A stretch of 64,000 bases of DNA from NCBI RefSeq assembly GCF_008831285.2, contig NC_045142.1:811001-875000 (forward strand), given 5' to 3'. This DNA is from Nymphaea colorata (taxonomy: Eukaryota; Streptophyta; Magnoliopsida; Nymphaeales; Nymphaeaceae). The notes below the pieces were generated by a model. It did not search any database. It had not been told where the DNA came from and saw only the letters and a program-made list of their open reading frames with translations. Positions within the stretch are counted from its first letter, which is position 1; each line of letters opens with the position of its first letter. Below are positions 42,918 through 54,000 of the stretch, piece after piece. Made by a program: the position numbers and the translations under genes.

Positions 42918-43068
42918 CAATTTCTTTGGATTCAAATTTCCAAGTTGCAGAAGAGGTCAATTTCAAGTCTCGCGAACTGTTAAGGGTATTTTCGTCCATG
43001 TATAACTCAGGAACATGTCCGTCCTCTGTTCCCAACGGCTTAATAATCACATGCCCTGTGACCACCAT
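42918..43068 (-). CDS. Possible first coding exon of an unrecognised gene
   Basis: On the minus strand an open frame begins MVVTGHVIIKPLGTEDGHVP and continues through ELYMDENTLNSSRDLKL and ATWKFESKEI. It reaches a good donor (GAAATTG|GTGAGT) at 42917. The composition is protein-like, and its position head-to-head with the DUF2279-like gene, with start codons 310 bp apart, fits a real gene. The frame is open further upstream to 43137, so the start is uncertain. I recognise no family and could not place the downstream exons. The frame at 42490-42693 on the same strand is one candidate. Treat it as hypothetical. Confidence 0.3.
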
Positions 43069-43378
43069 AGACCCTAATTCTAACTCCTTTACCAAATCTG
43101 TCTGTCTCAGACAAAGGGGAGCGGAGAACGACCGCAAACTACAACCTTTTCAACAATTCCAGCACACATACTCACAGAAGCGGGTTATTTTGCACAATTC
43201 CCAGGGGTGTTTCCGTCCACCAGCGAAAGTCGGCACATTCTGGACGCCGAGTCCGGTCGCGCTCCCCCCGTCCCAAATCTGAACTCCCCCCGTCTCCTCG
43301 CTGTGGATCGCTGGAACTCGACAGAGCGGAAGAAGATCCCGTCGATCGACCTTGGCTCCGAACCGGTGGCTGGAGAGG

Positions 43379-43735
43379 ATGCAGACAGACGATGAGTGGC
43401 TCGCTCCGGACAAGCTCTACCACGTGCTCTTCTGCTTCTTCGTTGCCCTAGCTTCCGCGGAGCTCACGCGCCGCTGCGGCCACTCCTTGCTGCGGAGGCG
43501 GAGCATTTCCATCGGGAGCCTCGTTTCTACGGCAGCCGGAGCCGCGAAGGAGATCGGAGATGAGATGGGCTTCTGGACCTCAGGCGGTGGCTCCATCAAG
43601 GACGCCGTCGCCGACCTCTCCGGCGTCCTGCTCGCGGCGACCATCCTCTGGGCCTTGGCCTTGCCTCCGCCTCCGCCTCCTCCTAAGGGATCGCACGAAG
43701 ATCCCTACCGATTCCACGGGGATTCTGCCGTCTGA
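43379..43735 (+). CDS. DUF2279 / YfiM-like small membrane protein, single exon
   Basis: Single exon of 118 residues starting MQTDDEWLAPDKLYHVLFCF. The motif order matches the DUF2279/YfiM-like family as I know it: DKLYH at the start of a first hydrophobic helix, a middle AAGAAKEIGDEMGF box, and KDAVADLSGVLLAA at the start of a second hydrophobic helix. A poly-proline run (PPPPPPP) and a short polar tail end it. Two membrane helices are likely. The function is unknown; relatives exist in plants and bacteria. The GC content is clearly higher than that of the surrounding spacer. A TTG-initiated extension from 43352 is possible on paper, but the ATG at 43379 is the plant-like start. Confidence 0.8.
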   Translation: MQTDDEWLAPDKLYHVLFCFFVALASAELTRRCGHSLLRRRSISIGSLVSTAAGAAKEIGDEMGFWTSGGGSIKDAVADLSGVLLAATILWALALPPPPPPPKGSHEDPYRFHGDSAV

Positions 43736-45129
43736 AACTCTCCCCTCTGCCTCTGATATTTCCGGCTATTTTGCCGGTGCCGGGATCTGTAAGCGAGGAC
43801 ATCTTTTGCCGCCGGAGGAATGACTAAAATGTTCATAACACGATCGGTCAATGCCGATTAGGGGTTTTGACTCCGATAAAAGAACGAATGAGATTCGTGC
43901 CCTTTGTAAATACTAAATAGTTGTAAATGCTTCGCCAAGCTGTTCATCATGAGTGACAAATGAATGAATCAGTTTACGGCTCAAGCCCCTGGCGCCCAAC
44001 CTTTACCATTCTGAAATTATGAAAGGTAGGTTGTTGCCCCTCGGCTCTCTCTCAGACTCTCAGTTGTTGAAGGCTTTTGAGATTATGTATGAATAGGAAA
44101 ATTTCTTTGATTTTTGTTAATCTTCTTGATTAGGCAGATTTCCAAGAGAATAATTCCCTCAGGATTTGCTTATAAAAGCCAGTAAAGTAAGAGAACTTGG
44201 CAATTTTGTAAAAAGTTTTTTGGGCTATGTTTGAAAACCGAGGCTGATCTGAAAATTTATATCTATATTAAACTAATTTTTTTAAAATTTACATATAAAA
44301 TTTTAAGAAATTATATGGACACCGTAAAAGGACATCTTGGATCACAAATTTGAATTAGGTAAAATCTATTAGGTTGATCGTGATCAAGATCAGGCTGATG
44401 CTCTTCTTGACCTTCATTGCGAAGAACCAAAAACGAATTCCCCTTCTGGTCGGTTCCAGTATTGTGAGGCCAACCAGTTTCGGTTTACTCCCTCCATCGA
44501 CTGGAGGAGGATCTGCTGGAACAGATGCCTCCGAGGAGCACAATCACTATCAATTCACTTTTGCATGCATAAGTAACCAGAGAAAAATTAAGTGGAGCCG
44601 AAGTAAAGATCCCAGCGAATCCATACCTGGCACACGCTTTGGTGAAATTATTGACATCTCAACCATGGCCGCCCAACATTTGTAGAGTAGCATGGACGGT
44701 GCTAGAGATAACTCTTCATTTCACTCTCTTTTTATCTGCACTCTTCTTCCATCATGCCATTTCTAAACCGCTTTTTTTTTAATTTTTTAATCAAATAGTG
44801 CGTATTTTACCATTTTTAGTACGGCTGTTTTGGCCATTTCACACCACCTCAGCAAGAGCTGTTTGGCAGCAAACCCAGACTCATATGCGACGGGGAGTAC
44901 CCCAAAATACTCTTATCAAAGTTAAAAAAAAAAAAAAAACTTTTAAAAAATGTAAAAAGCATTGTAAAAAAGTAAAAGTTTAAACTACCTATTATTTTAT
45001 AAAAAAAATCAAAAAATACCTTCCTCTCCTATTGTGCATACTTAGTGCGTGCAAGCTTTTATGTATGCAACTCAATCTGCTACAGTGGGTGGAGAAAAAG
45101 CACATGGGAGTTGGGGTTTGATTAAGCGA

Positions 45130-45535
45130 GTGGATGTATGGCTTCATCATCCAGCTTTTGGTTTTAACGATGCAAATTTCTCATTTTCTTTGTAGTGTTA
45201 CAAAATGATTTTTTTTCCCCCTCTTCTTGTCAAAATTTGGGTTTATATTGATTTTTTAGACCATTTCCCTTGTGATCCAGAGAGAGAGGTACGCGAGATT
45301 GCAACCACGGAACATGGGTCTATGCGCGCTGCACCTAAGCTTTGCTGAGACTGTACCAACACAGGAATTAAGGTAGTGGATGTAAGGCTTCATCATCCAG
45401 CTGTTGGTTTTACCGATACGAACTTCTCATTTTCTTTGTAGTGTTATAAAGTGACGTTTTTTTTTCCTCTTCTTGTCAAAATTTTGATTTATGTTGGTAT
45501 TTTTCCGTGTGAGAGTTAGACCATTTCCCTTGAGA
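45130..45535. repeat. Diverged tandem pair, offset about 246 bp
   Basis: Copies at about 45130-45275 and 45376-45535 share GTGGATGTA(T/A)GGCTTCATC, CTCATTTTCTTTGTAGTGTT, CCTCTTCTTGTCAAAATTT and TTAGACCATTTCCCTTG in order. They are separated by unrelated sequence. Confidence 0.88.
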
Positions 45536-46274
45536 TTGGTTAATTTCAGAAATGGAAAATAACTACTTGCATCTCATACTTTTGTTCAATCAATTAATTA
45601 ATGCTGCCAATGTTAGCATATATATGCATGTATGTGTAAGAGAAAAAACGAGAAAGGCGACTGTCCTTCTCGTTTGGTAGCACGGGATCGCAACAGGGAC
45701 GGAGACGAGAGTCGACGATCAGGGGAACAAGCTTACTCCTTTCTATGTCGCCTTCGGTGACCGAGAGCATTTCGTCAGAGACCTGAGAAACGTAACTCAA
45801 TTTTCAGAGGTCACTCGGCAATGCCTTAAGCTGCCAAACCCTCGAACAAGTATTGAATGTTCATGTCAGTAATGTGTTTCATAAAAATAAAGTTGTTTCT
45901 TGGTCCTTTTTCAACTTTCATTAAAGATTAACAAGTTCTCTAAATTCTATAAAGGGCTACAAATTTTTCAATTTCTTGGTGTAGGAGTTTTTGTGAATTT
46001 TTTATTATCAGAATAAACAATAAAGAATCTACGTAATGAACCTAGATGCAACAGGAGATCACATCATACAATACAGTTGCAATAACAATGAGTGATCAGA
46101 CTTAGCTATATCTAATTTTAGAGTATATAAATCGGAAGTGGAGTATCTGAGTTACCTCATTAGATACTCTAGAAGCCACTTTCCTCATTAATAATAATTG
46201 AAGGAAAAAAAACATTCATACGAACTATCACATAACAGTTTTATTTAAATTATTGGATAATTTAGTCACTATAA

Positions 46275-47252
46275 GGCTGCGTTTAATTACAATAGATTTG
46301 AGATATGCCGTTTGAAGTCTGACCTTACCCCCGCTCCCCTCTTTTCTCTCTCTTATCGGACCTCAAATCCATGATTTTTTACACTACATCACGGATTTGA
46401 GAGATCCACATTAAAGGGTGGATGCCGAAATCCAGCAGTTTGATATTCCAGCTATCGTGAATTTTAAATTCAATATCCATGGATCAAACGCAACCTCAGG
46501 TTTTGGCTTTGTTGTTCTTCTTATTGAATGTTCATTGAACATTCAATTAGTAGAGAGAACTGCCTTAAAACGATTCAATTATTGATTTATGTTATTCACC
46601 TATCGACGTGATTACTTAAGCTCTAAAGCTCCTTCAACTTGCCTTCAAACGCACGTGCCTTAGCTTGTTGATTTTTTTCAGCCACCGAATCACCCGCTTG
46701 ATTGGACATATCGTTGTAGGTTGGAACATCAACATAACTGAACACATCGACAAATCACATGACTATTATAGTCTGATCTTAGGTCCTTTTGGTGACATGT
46801 TAAATTATTTTATTTGAAGTTCTTGATTTGGCAAAGAGGAAGACGCAGGGATGAAGAGTAGAAGGCAGACAAAGAGAAGCAGCCCAAAGGAGGAAGAGGA
46901 ATACGGAGGCCTTGGATGGAGAGCAGGAGAACAAGAGGCAGCGACAGAGAAGAAGTGAGCTTCGGAGAAGAAGGGAGCTTGCAGCGACAGAGGAGAAGGT
47001 GGCTTCAGGCGAAAGGGAAAGACGCGAGGGTTTTGACAGAAGGGGAAACTGAGAGAAAAGGAGGAAGAAATTTTAAAGTCGGAGGTCGGACCTCCGACTT
47101 TTTTCCGTGGATATTTTACCCCCGTCGTACGAAGAATTCGCGTGAATCTTTCACGCATTTGATGTTCTCATGGTATGGCGGTTGAAATTTCAACCGATCG
47201 TACACTTTTCAACCACTCCTCATTTTTTACCCCTGCAATCAAACGCAAGCCT
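46275..47252. mobile_element. Probable TIR-type non-autonomous DNA transposon
   Basis: The left end GGCTGCGTTTAATTACA and the right end, read inverted as AGGCTTGCGTTTGATTG, form imperfect terminal inverted repeats. A second inverted match ends at 46498, so a smaller 224-bp copy may be nested at the left. No transposase was seen, and target-site duplications are not clear. An internal perfect palindromic word, GGTCGGACCTCCGAC, occurs near 47084. Confidence 0.5.
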
Positions 47253-47626
47253 AATGCAGAAAATTACAGGAACAAAGTAGATCCCAAGATCAAATGAATG
47301 CTGAGACCTGAACTTGATTCATATAGACCCATCTTCTAATCCACTAGGAAGCTTTTTAAAGAAGTTTCTAATTTTACCAAATCCTCATCCCAATAAATGA
47401 CATTGTTTAGAAAAACTTCTCTATATTAGTCTAAACTCAAACGATCTCATGATTCATTATCATGAAATGGGTGCTAACCATTGTTATTAAGAAAGAAGAA
47501 ATAAAACCATACAGGAAAAGATTTAGGGTTTCTTCACCAATTAAGCAAAGAGAATGCTAATCATTGTTTGGAAGAAGAAGCAGAAGCATATTGGAAAAAG
47601 ATTTGGGTTTTCTTCACCAATGAAGC

Positions 47627-47654
47627 AGAGAGAGAGAGAGAGAGAGAGAGAGAG
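47627..47654. repeat. (GA)n microsatellite
   Basis: A GA run of about 28 bases. It follows two related stretches containing CTTCACCAAT(T/G)AAGCA at 47530 and 47612. Confidence 0.93.
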
Positions 47655-47724
47655 TTACAAGTAGAGGGAGAGAAGGAACTCATAGGCAAGCTGACGATGC
47701 TCTTCTCTGAGAACAGTGAGCAGC

Positions 47725-47766
47725 GTCCACCGTCGCCCTTCACATAAGAAAAGGGCGACGGTGGAC
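47725..47766. repeat. Perfect 16-bp hairpin with 10-base loop
   Basis: GTCCACCGTCGCCCTT at 47725-47740 is exactly complementary to 47751-47766. The stem is GC-rich and stable on paper. It sits in a GGC/GCC-rich patch whose right side (48000-48093) carries GGGCC-type transposon-end sequence. Confidence 0.9.
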
Positions 47767-48788
47767 CATGGGCGGAGCGGCGAAAGGGCAACGGTGGCGA
47801 GTGGCCCAGCGATGGAGCGGCGACGGTGGCGCCGTTGCTGTGGCAGACTGGCTGGTAGCCGGTGGCACATGGTCGCTGTCTCTCCCTGTCTCTGCCTCCC
47901 TCGAATCCTTGATGCCTCCCTCCGCCTTCGATGGAAAGAAACGAAAATGTGATTAACAAAAAGGAGAGGGCGCTGCACGCAGGTGAGGAGACGCCCGACC
48001 TAACGGGCCGTCGGGCTGGGCCAGGCTCACCCAAATTGAGCCCGATAACATGATTTTTTGACCCGGACCCGGCCCAGCCCGACGCCCAGGCTTAATTTGG
48101 TAGTCTGTTGTCTATTAATGGGATGCAATGCCGTTAGTTGTTATTTAATTGGCTATGAAAGGAAAGAAACTTGAATCCAGAGCCAAGCAGAATGCCATGT
48201 TCCATTCACCGCCTGGTTCGTTGGCTAGCTGAGAGAGCTGACTCTGTGGGATTGGAAGAGCACCCATCGATCTAAAGTGAAAACCTCCTTTAGGGCGAAT
48301 TGTCTTCTGGATTCCAAGTCTTTTCTAATCAGGAACAACCTAAAAGGTTCCTGAAGATGGAGCTGGAGTCATATAATATATATTATCGGGTTTTTTTCCA
48401 AAAAGTCGGATTTTATTTGACAATGGAACCAATGCATATTGTGAGATGAACAATACGCAAAATAGAGATGCATCGATGAAGGCACGGACTAAAACACCAC
48501 TTGCGTTATAGATTAGAAAGTATTCCGTAACGCCGAACAGACGCTACGATGTCGTAGGAAGTGCGCAATCTAAAACACAAACTGTAACGCATTTCGGCCT
48601 GCGTTACTGAGTGATTTGATTTATTAAGATTGATGAGCAATGTAGCAGGCCCTTACTTACTAACATTGTGATATATTTTAAGTGTATGCTCCCTTCAGTG
48701 AGTTGCTTGAATCAATAATATGGAAGAGATTGTTGCTATATATGGCATGTTTACTACACTTCCATGTACAAATCAATAATTTTATTTT

Positions 48789-49670
48789 AAGGCTGGGCAT
48801 CGGGCCGCCGGCCCGGTAAAAATGTAAAAACCAAAGCCCGGTAAAGGAAACGGGCCAGCCCGAGGCCCGGCCCATTTAGAAATGGGCCGCGTCGGGCCCA
48901 TGCAATATCGGGCCTCGGGCATAAATCAAAGCCCGAGGCCTGGCCCGGCCCGATTATTTAACGGGCCGGGTGGGTTGGGCCGAGCTTTCATTTTCTTCAT
49001 TTTTTTCCTCTTTTCAAGTTTCTGAAAACCCTAACCCTTCTCAACCCTAACCCCAATATCGAAAAGAGTCAATATGAAACTGAGCAATGGAAGCTAGCCG
49101 CCGCCATCCACTTCCCACCACCAACCTCTGTCGGCTACAACGGACTCTCCACGGCCTTCTTTCTCTGTCGCCTTCGCCCAACACCTCCTCCTCCGATAAG
49201 CCCAACGCCTCCACCTCCGCTTTCTCCCAATGCCTCCTCTTCCAGTGAGCCCAACACCTCCTCCTTCGCCTTCGCCCAATGCCTCCTCCTCCTCCGCCTT
49301 CGCCTAACGCCTCCTCCTCTGACAAGCCCCTTCCTCGCTGGCGCTGCCGCTCTTCGCCCGCCCTCCCTGAGTCTCTGAAAGTTTGTAACCTCAAACACCT
49401 ACTTCGGTCCTCATCAAAACAACGAAAAGAAGAGGAAGAAAACCCTAACTCCCTAACTCCATTTATTTTTAAAATAAATAAATAAATTTGTTGTCAAGCT
49501 TTTCGGGCCCCCGATAATCATAGTCAAAGGCCCGAGCCCGGCCCGTTGATTATCGGGCCGGGCTGGGCAAAAGAAAAAAGCCCAAAACTCAAAATTTCAA
49601 GACCCAGGTCTGATCCCAAGTCGGGCCAGGTACCAGGTACCGACGGTGGCCCGGCCCAGTGCCCAAGCTT
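48789..49670. mobile_element. 882-bp TIR element with GGGCC-rich ends
   Basis: The left end AAGGCTGGGCATCGGGCC and the right end, read inverted as AAGCTTGGGCACTGGGCC, are imperfect terminal inverted repeats. About 150-200 bp inside each end is packed with CGGGCCCGG-like words. The middle (49180-49330) is an imperfect CCTCCTCC/CGCCTTCGCCCAA minisatellite. No transposase frame was found. A matching terminus lies at about 48070-48093, so the family has another piece nearby. This is likely a non-autonomous DNA transposon, possibly hAT-like; no 8-bp target duplication was confirmed. Confidence 0.6.
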
Positions 49671-50742
49671 AAACAATTTTAGGCTCTAATCGGTGGCAGT
49701 CATAAGATAAAATGGGAAAATATCAATAAAAAAAACAATGTTGTCAACTTTAGAGATTGCTGCTGTAAAATCTATAAAAACTAAGTAATTGAACCGGCCA
49801 GACTTCTCATCCAGCTAGCAAAAAATATTGTTATATACATTTTAATAAGAACAACTAGTTTAAAAATAATTGAAGAAAATCATACCAAAGGAGCAGTACG
49901 TAACGTGGCACCCTTGTGCCACTTATTCGATTTGAATCAGTCAACGGAGGTCGACTTTTACAATTTTTCTTAAAGTGCATTAGAGAAATGACAGAAGAGG
50001 TTGATCAACCAAGTTGCTTTTGGCCGCTAGATATATTCTGAGTTAGATCCTTATGGTCCAATTATTTTATTTGAAGTTGTCGATGTATGCCTTAGTTCTT
50101 GTTTGTATAACCGGATGATTGTTCTGGAACAGATTTCACCAATCCCAATATGTTGTTTCAAACGTCTTTTCTCAACGTCATTTTGATTATGATTTGTACC
50201 ACGTATTTCCATTCACGAATTAGTGGTCTTGTTACGCTAGTTCATAGGTTTTCAAACTAAAGATTAGAGATTAATAATGTTGATCATTAGCTGTTTAATA
50301 CAAATTAAAATATTTTCTATCCGTCAGGCATCAAATTATTCTTCATGTGTTGCAAATATGACCACGGAATGCCTCAAGGATGAGGAGGTCAGGCCACTTG
50401 CTGCACGGTCCATGTGCACCAAAAATTGTGTATATGGTTATGCAATGACCAAAATATCCCAACACCTCCTTATATTTTTTTGTATTATTATTTTTTGAGT
50501 ACATGCTTTTTTGTGTCTAACAACTCAATCATCCTGATACGAGAAGGCATAAATCAACAACTGGTCCTCCCCTTTTACCAAAATCCTTCCACTATTATGT
50601 GGAAATTTTTGAAGGTTTGAACATGAACGTGGCTGAATATATTGGAAAGTATAATTATAAAGCCTAAGTTTGCTGCTTTAGATGGAGGATGTGAAAAACT
50701 CATTTCCAAGTTGATTATAAGTAGAACATATTTCAAGGAAGA

Positions 50743-50767
50743 CAAAAAAAAAAAAAAAAAAAAAAAA
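50743..50767. repeat. Poly-A tract
   Basis: About 25 A residues in spacer DNA 240 bp beyond the minus-strand HSP70 stop codon. It could be a retroposon tail, but no element body was recognised next to it. Confidence 0.9.
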
Positions 50768-51010
50768 GAGAGACACAACATCCACATATGGTATCTGTTC
50801 CATAGAAGCACGCAATAGTTGCAAGTAAGCTGAGAAAGGCACAATTACGAACCATAAAACCAAGTTAATTATTCCCAAATTGAAACCCATAAACAATTAA
50901 ATCCATCTTTGTTATTCGAGATAACCATTTGTTGATTTTGGTAGTAGCATCACCTCAAGGGAAAACGGTCGAACTTCTTCCTTGATCCGTTTCGGCGACC
51001 TCCGGCAGTG

Positions 51011-54000
51011 TCATGCGCTGCTGTTCTGTCCTGGAGGTACTGTTCCCGCCAACCCACCATCGGTAGGAGGGTCATTGGCCCGAGCCATCTCGTCTTGTCC
51101 ATCAGACGCAGAAGAAACACTGGTTTCGGGATCCGGTTCACCCTCAATGTTGGAAGTAGGAACATGTAACTCTTTGGTTGAAACGTCATCTTGATTACCG
51201 GAAGAGGCGTTGTTACCAGGATTTTCATCAGAGAGAGTCGAACCGGAACCAAAGTTGGCATCAGGAGAGGACGTGTGGGACACCTGATCAGCCATCGAGC
51301 TACCACCATTGGGGGAAAGATCACGAAGATCGCCTTTGGACTGGGTTCTGCTGTTGGAAGGGGAACCCTCGGCATTAGTTTCGGCCACGGCACCATGACC
51401 CTCCTTTTCTTCGTGATCAGTACCGCCACAATTGCTAGGATGATTGTCAGAACCAACGCCAGCTCCAGGCGAATGTCCTTTGATTTCCATATTATGAGTA
51501 GCACCACCGTCTAAATGGGTGGCGGCCTCCGTGGTTTCAGCACAAGCGCTACTGTCGTCCGGAGGAGGACGTTTGATATCTTGAGATTGAGAATCAGCAC
51601 CGGCAATGGCGGGAAAGCTTCTGTGCTCACTCTTGGCATGCAACATACGGACCAACTCGTTGTAAGTATTCTGAGCCACAGCGACCGCCCATTCTCTTAA
51701 TTTTGATAAAATTTTAGGGAGGAGAGCAGTATCCACATTGTTGCAAATCGTCAATTTCGTTTCGCTCGTGAATTCAACCTTAGAGTTGGTGGGAGGAAAC
51801 GTAATTCCAATTTTTGAAGTGGCACCGTCATTGAGAAAAAAGCTCTCAACCACCAATTCAGGACTGCCATGATAAACTTCGTCGGCGTCATTTATAGGAT
51901 GAATGATGATCTCACTACTGATATTCGACTCAGTAATATCATCTGATTGAGGCGGGTTGGCCTTAGATATGCAATTAATGCTGCTACAACCACAGTCGCT
52001 GGCTTTAACACTGGGACCAGCACCGCGATTGGGAGAGAGGTCACTGCTCCTCTCCTGCTCTTCTTCCTCACGAATCTTGTTGAGGATGTGACCGCACACA
52101 TTTTGCAACTCGACCATCTTGTCCCTGTACTCTTCCGCAGGTACGAGCTGGTGAGTTGCCAACCATTCGATGCGGTTCTCGATGGCAACCTCAATCCTCT
52201 TTTTATCGGCAGAATCCAGCTTGGTCTCTATCATCTTATCATTGATGGCCTTCCTCGAATCGTAGATATACTTCTCCAATGAGTTTTTTTCCTTTACCCT
52301 GTTCTTGTGCTCCTCCTCCTGAAAGTTGTACACCTCGGCGTCTTGCGCCATCCTTTTTATCTCGTCTCGATTTAGCCGACTTGTGGGGACGGAAACCATA
52401 GTTTTTTGCTTGGTGTTTGTGTTCTGAATTGAGACACTCAAAATACCATTTTCATCAATATAGAAGCGCGCCCTGGCATTCGGAGCAAATTCACATTGTG
52501 AGCGTAATCTTTCGAGAAAGTAGTTGTCCTTATCCTCATAGACATCAAGAAAATGTACGCATTTGTCCCAGGGGAAAATGAAAGGTTTCACGGGCGGGAT
52601 CGCGGTGTTCTTTGGAAACGCAGTTTTCTGATTTGTGCCATTGACAAAGATATTAAAGTCCAAAGCAGTCACATCTTCAAGGGCCAGTTTCGGCATCTCT
52701 TCATTGCCCTCCCTTGTCAACATGGCTGCTTGGAGCGTGGCGCCATAAGCAACAGCCTCGTCGGCATTTATGGCCTTGCAAAGTTCCATACCAAAGTACC
52801 CAATCAACATTTCTTGCACCATCGGAATTCGAGTCGATCCACCAACCAAAAGGACCTCGTCGATGTGCCTTGGGCTCACCTTGCCGTTCCTCAGGCACTT
52901 CGCAACAATCTCTTTGCACTTCATGAGAAGACGATTGTTCAACTTCTCAAACAGGGAGCGAGTGATGGTGGCGGAAAAGTCGATTTCTTCGTACAAGCGG
53001 TCGATCTCGATGGTGGTTTCTTTGGTCACAGTCAGTGCAATTTTCGCTTTCTCACATGCAGCCTTTAGACGCATGACCGCCCTGGAGCTGCAACTTATAT
53101 CCCGCTTATGCTTCTCCTTGAACCTCTCAATAAAATAGTCAACCATGGCATCGTCGAAGTCTTCGCCACCCAGGCAGGTATCTCCTTCCGTGGACATGAC
53201 CTTGAAGGTTCCCTCATCGATATTCAGCAGAGAGACATCTAAAGTGCCACCCCCGAGATCAAAGACTAGGATGTTTTTCTTGCCCTCCCACCCCACATCC
53301 CTGACGAAACCATAGGCAAGGGCAGCGGCACTGGGCTCATTGATAAGGCGCATGACATTCAATCCGGCGATGGCACCAGCGTCCATGGTGGCCTGGCGCT
53401 GAGCCGTGTTGAAGCAGGCAGGAACGCTGATGACAGCATTCCTGGCAGTGGTGCCAAGATAGGCCTCGGCGATGTCGCGCATCTTTGCGAGAACCATCGA
53501 TGAGATCTCCTCTGGTGAAAAGAGCTTATCCTCACCCCTGTAATTGACGCGTATCATATAGCGGCGCTGCACCTGAGGTTCGGAGATCACCTCGAAAGGC
53601 CAGAGCTTCTTAATGTCCCCGACCGGAAATTTGCGGTCAAAAGGGCGCCTACCCATCAAGCGCTTGATATCTACAATGGCAAACACAGCAGCTTCGAAAC
53701 ATGTAAAACCAACCGACACATGGCAACCTCTACAAAGTAGTGCAGGTACAGCAAAATCGTTCATCGTCTCCGAACGCGGAAAAGAACAAGGCCAAAACCA
53801 TAAAAGTCAAAAAAGAACCAACCATTTTTCCGAACGATAATTTTACCTTAAAAAAACGAAGAACACCAAAAAGTAAAAGAGAATCTGCCCCGTCGGAAAG
53901 AAGACGATTCTCCGAACACGGGATCTACTTCCCACTAGGGAGAAAGGGTTGCGGAAGCTGACTAAAATAGCATTAACGGTTAAGGCACCGATGGACTAAA

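Larger units (their letters stand above)
43736..51010. other. 7.3 kb repeat-rich spacer
   Basis: Made mostly of repeat and transposon-like DNA: a tandem pair at 45.1-45.5 kb, a TIR-like element from 46.3 kb, a GA tract plus hairpin at 47.6-47.8 kb, and a GGGCC-ended element at 48.8-49.7 kb. Long frames at 47561-48034 and 49047-49394 are low-complexity translations of GGC/CCT repeats and are not called genes. Confidence 0.55.

Noticed and set aside
43560-43823. Overlapping + frame inside the DUF2279-like gene
   Set aside because: Arg/Pro/Ser-rich out-of-frame shadow. The other frame carries the family motifs.
44355-44685. Proline/serine-rich frames on both strands
   Set aside because: Short overlapping frames with no recognisable domain and no splice support.
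47561-48034. 157-codon minus frame
   Set aside because: Low-complexity translation of GA, GGC and GGGCC repeats in transposon-like DNA, with no conserved domain.
49047-49394. Arg/Gly/Glu-rich minus frame
   Set aside because: Translation of a CCTCC-type minisatellite inside the GGGCC-ended element.
52553-53138. Long antisense frames inside the minus-strand HSP70
   Set aside because: They are shadows created by the codon bias of the real gene on the other strand.
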